9,150 nucleotides of DNA from NCBI GenBank assembly GCA_021786135.1, contig JAJYNV010000244.1:1-9150 (forward strand). The letters run 5' to 3'. Under the pieces are notes generated by a model, which was not told the DNA's origin, did no database searches, and saw only the letters and a list, made by a program, of their open reading frames with translations. Source of the DNA: Bacillota bacterium. GTDB taxonomy: Bacteria > Bacillota > Sulfobacillia > JAJZYS01 > JAJYTV01. The position numbers and the translations under genes were made by a program. Shown here piece by piece: positions 7,103 through 9,150 of this stretch (position 1 is the first letter of the stretch; each line of letters starts with the position of its first letter).

Positions 7103-7232
7103 AGCGCACACCGAACCTTCTATCTCATCTATCGCGCGCCTCGGTGCCCCGGGAACTTTCGTGGCGGCCTCTTTCAGGCGATCTAGGCTGTTCACAGCGA
7201 AATTTCGTCCTCAATCTAGGCCGCATGCCTCC
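7103..7232. other. Non-coding gap between fliF and flgM
   Basis: This is the only long non-coding stretch in the minus-strand block (about 144 bp from the fliF stop to the flgM start). It holds an 8-bp direct repeat ATCTAGGC (7181-7188 and 7214-7221, 33 bp apart) flanking the 10-bp palindrome CGAAATTTCG (7198-7207), plus the short palindrome CCCGGG near 7150. I found no convincing sigma-A or sigma-28 promoter and no hairpin followed by a T-run. Its size and position make it the likely site for separate control of flgMNKL. Confidence 0.5.
7181..7221. repeat. Direct repeat ATCTAGGC flanking a palindrome
   Basis: Two exact 8-bp copies lie 33 bp apart start to start, about three helical turns, with CGAAATTTCG between them. 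This resembles an operator layout but is short enough to occur by chance. Confidence 0.3.
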
Positions 7233-8822
7233 CTATCTCCGTCGCGTGTCATCTCGCAGCCAGTTGCGGACAAGATTGGCAGCTTCCTCCGGATCCTTCT
7301 GCACGAGTTCCTTGACGCGATCCATGACGAGCCGCGTCGGGTCTGGAGCGACGGGCGGCAAGGTCTCGGGTGCTGGCTGGAGCGGCTGGCGCTGCACCCT
7401 GGCCGCGGGTCGCCGTGACCGCCCGCGCCGACGCGTGAGCAGGAAGAAGAGCACCAGCAGAAGGATCAGGGCGCCTCCCGCGGCGGCCAGCATGGTCGGG
7501 GACATCGGCAGGGTGGACGTCGTGGGGAACGCGGGCACCTTGGCCTTCTGGAACGGTGCCGCAAAGATCGTGACATCGCTCTTCGTCAGCTTCGCCGTCG
7601 TGTACCCGACCGCCGTTCCGATGAGCTGCTGGAGAGCCTTGCGGTTCTGTGCGGTGAGGTGATAGGACTTCGAGTTGAGCATCACCGACACCGTGAGGCC
7701 GTTGAGGGTAAAGGGCTGGGACGTGACCGTCTGGTTGATGTGCGAGACCTGATAGTTGATCGTCGAATCGGTGTAGTTCAGATTGTTCGTGCCGGACGTG
7801 GTCCCGGCGGGATAGGTCGGTGTGGAAGTCGAGCCGGAGACTGTCGGCGGCGTGCCGGTGCCGGTGAAGGTCTCCTTGATTGTGTGGTTCGAGACCGCCA
7901 CGCCCTGCCCTGTGGCGAGTGGCTGCACGATGCTCGACTGCGTCTGCGTCTGCGTCGTGTCCAAGGTCGCGCTTGTCTGCACGACGACGTTGCCCGCTCC
8001 GACGATCGGCTGCAAAAGGGCCGTGAGCTGATCGTTCAGGTTCTGCTCGAACTGCCTTTGCAAAGCCATCTCGCCGCTGGCGCCACTGCCCGTGCCTGAA
8101 AGCGACGGGTCAGCGTTGCTTGCGGCGGTCAGAGGATCGCCGTTCTGGTCCACCACCGAGACGTGGTCGATCGACAGCCCCTGCACCGAGTGGGCCACGA
8201 GTTCCTCGATGCCCAGCACCTGGCTCGGCGAGAGGGTGACGCCCGGCTCGAGGTCGACGAACACGGCCGCCGTCGCCTGGGACTGCGGCTGGTCGACGAA
8301 CACGGACTGCTGGGCCGGCTGCAGCAGCACATTGGCCTTCGCGATGCCCGAGATGGACTCGACCGTCTGGGCGAGGTCCAGCTGCAGGGCGTTCAGGGTC
8401 GCGAGGCTGAACTGCTGGTCTGTCATGCCGAGGCCGGAACTCGAGATCACGCTCGAATACCCGATGAATCCCTCGGCGGGCAGTCCCTGCGTCGCGAGGT
8501 CGACCCGTGCCTGGTCGGCCATGGAGGCCGGCACGTAAACGCTCGTGCCCTCGAGTTGGTAGGGGATCTTGAGCGACGTCAGAGCCTGCGTCACCTGTCC
8601 CGCATCGGCGGGGGCGAGATTCGAGAAGACGAGTGTGTAGGGGTTTCGCGTACTGAAGTAGCCAGCGCCGCCGAAAACGACGATGGCGATGATCGCCCAT
8701 GTGATATAGCGCCGCCGCACTTCCGGCTCCCGCTGCTGCCAGAAGTCCCGGGCGGTGCCGAAGATTCTGCCGAGGTCCGGTGCGCCCGCAGCAGCGGCCC
8801 CGGGTTCAGGCGTTCTGGCCAA
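7233..8822 (-). CDS. fliF: Flagellar MS-ring protein FliF
   Basis: FliF builds the MS ring in the inner membrane, housing the export gate and carrying the FliG rotor. The 529-residue length is typical. A first transmembrane segment (about 40-56, ITWAIIAIVVFGGAGYF) is followed by the FliF/YscJ ring-building motifs: YTLVFSNLAPADAGQVTQAL (62-81), the LATQGLPAEGF stretch (109-119), and a secretin-like part near 160-225. A Gly/Ser/Thr-rich linker (about 238-345) contains the conserved TINYQVS segment (354-360). A second transmembrane segment (about 443-463) leads into a basic stretch and the C-terminal FliG-binding tail KELVQKDPEEAANLVRNWL (504-522), so the protein is intact. The start is TTG, overlapping flgC by 17 nt, with AGAGGG about 9 nt upstream. 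fliE does not precede it and fliG does not follow. Confidence 0.96.
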   Translation of the reverse strand: MARTPEPGAAAAGAPDLGRIFGTARDFWQQREPEVRRRYITWAIIAIVVFGGAGYFSTRNPYTLVFSNLAPADAGQVTQALTSLKIPYQLEGTSVYVPASMADQARVDLATQGLPAEGFIGYSSVISSSGLGMTDQQFSLATLNALQLDLAQTVESISGIAKANVLLQPAQQSVFVDQPQSQATAAVFVDLEPGVTLSPSQVLGIEELVAHSVQGLSIDHVSVVDQNGDPLTAASNADPSLSGTGSGASGEMALQRQFEQNLNDQLTALLQPIVGAGNVVVQTSATLDTTQTQTQSSIVQPLATGQGVAVSNHTIKETFTGTGTPPTVSGSTSTPTYPAGTTSGTNNLNYTDSTINYQVSHINQTVTSQPFTLNGLTVSVMLNSKSYHLTAQNRKALQQLIGTAVGYTTAKLTKSDVTIFAAPFQKAKVPAFPTTSTLPMSPTMLAAAGGALILLLVLFFLLTRRRGRSRRPAARVQRQPLQPAPETLPPVAPDPTRLVMDRVKELVQKDPEEAANLVRNWLRDDTRRR

Positions 8823-9150
8823 GCTGCAGCGCCCTCTGTTCCACAGACTTCTCTACCGCGAAGGCCGACGCGTTGGCGTCATAGGCGCGGCTCGCAAGGA
8901 TGAGCTGGGTCATCTGCCCGACGATGTCGACGTTGGTGGCCTGTCCCGCCGTCGCGGCGGCCGCGCCGGTTCCGGTGGCGCCTTGCGTGACCGGCACGAC
9001 CTGCGCCACTTCCACACCTTGCGGCTGCAGCACCTGACCGAGCGTCGCGGCAAAGGTCGGCCCGGCCTGCAGCACCACGGCTTCCTCTTGATATGGCGTC
9101 CCGGCGGGGGTCGTCGTCGAGTACATGTTGGCGATATTGCTCGCTACCAC
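8806..9150 (-). CDS. flgC: Flagellar basal-body rod protein FlgC (5'-truncated)
   Basis: FlgC is a proximal rod subunit in the periplasm or cell wall. The window holds the last 114 residues; the frame is open to the edge, so about 20 N-terminal residues lie outside. The first visible residues (VVASNIANMYSTTTPAGTPY) match the conserved rod-protein motif with N-I-A-N, followed by YQEEAVVLQA, as expected for FlgC. The C-terminal helix (VDIVGQMTQLILASRAYDAN, then EKSVEQRALQL) is the typical rod/hook C-terminal motif. A Gly/Ala-rich segment precedes it where other FlgC proteins have a short loop. The stop codon lies inside the start of fliF, so the two genes are cotranscribed and probably translationally coupled. 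FlgB would be expected upstream, outside the window. Confidence 0.92.
   Translation of the reverse strand: MVASNIANMYSTTTPAGTPYQEEAVVLQAGPTFAATLGQVLQPQGVEVAQVVPVTQGATGTGAAAATAGQATNVDIVGQMTQLILASRAYDANASAFAVEKSVEQRALQLGQNA

Noticed and set aside
7129..7160. Possible sigma-28 promoter before flgM on the minus strand (GAAAGTTC and CGCGATAG).
   Set aside because: The CGATA core fits, but the spacer is about five bases too long for the known TAAA/GCCGATAA arrangement and the first box is imperfect.
1..9150. Mobile element, CRISPR array, tRNA or rRNA.
   Set aside because: No transposase or integrase motifs, terminal repeats, regularly spaced repeats or tRNA/rRNA-like segments were seen; nearly all of the window is flagellar coding sequence.

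Overview
The window is almost entirely flagellar: two convergent gene blocks meet near position 3800. Features that point to a GC-rich Gram-positive-type (Bacillota-like) bacterium are the order flgM-flgN-flgK-flgL, strong purine-rich Shine-Dalgarno sites (one is AGGAGGTG), and heavy use of GTG and TTG starts. This assignment is tentative. No 16S rRNA or housekeeping marker is present, and similar flgMNKL orders occur in other phyla.

Plus-strand block (1-3779): a 5'-truncated fliD (filament cap) is followed by a GNAT N-acetyltransferase, a family-2 glycosyltransferase fused to a TPR-rich C-terminal part, and a small helical protein in the position and size range of the export chaperone FliT. 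The genes are tightly packed: an 8-nt gap, an 11-nt overlap, then a 4-nt GTGA overlap. They look like one operon that couples cap assembly to covalent modification, probably glycosylation of the filament or cap. The substrate is not proven.

Junction (about 3750-3835): a perfect 13-bp inverted repeat with a 10-nt loop overlaps the stop codon of the fliT-like gene and lies between the converging transcripts.

Minus-strand block (9150 down to 3834): in transcription order it holds flgC (proximal rod, 5' end outside the window), fliF (MS ring), a non-coding gap of about 144 bp, flgM (anti-sigma-28), flgN (hook-junction chaperone), flgK and flgL (hook-filament junction proteins). It joins a basal-body segment to the late regulator/junction set. 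The usual fliE between flgC and fliF is missing, and fliG does not follow fliF.

Together the genes span the structure from base (FliF, FlgC) through the junction (FlgK, FlgL) to the tip (FliD), with their chaperones (FlgN, FliT-like) and the checkpoint regulator FlgM. The less ordinary parts are the acetyltransferase/glycosyltransferase pair inside the cap operon, the rearranged basal-body order, the serine tail on FliD, and two hairpins that each overlap a stop codon. I found no mobile element, CRISPR array, tRNA or rRNA.
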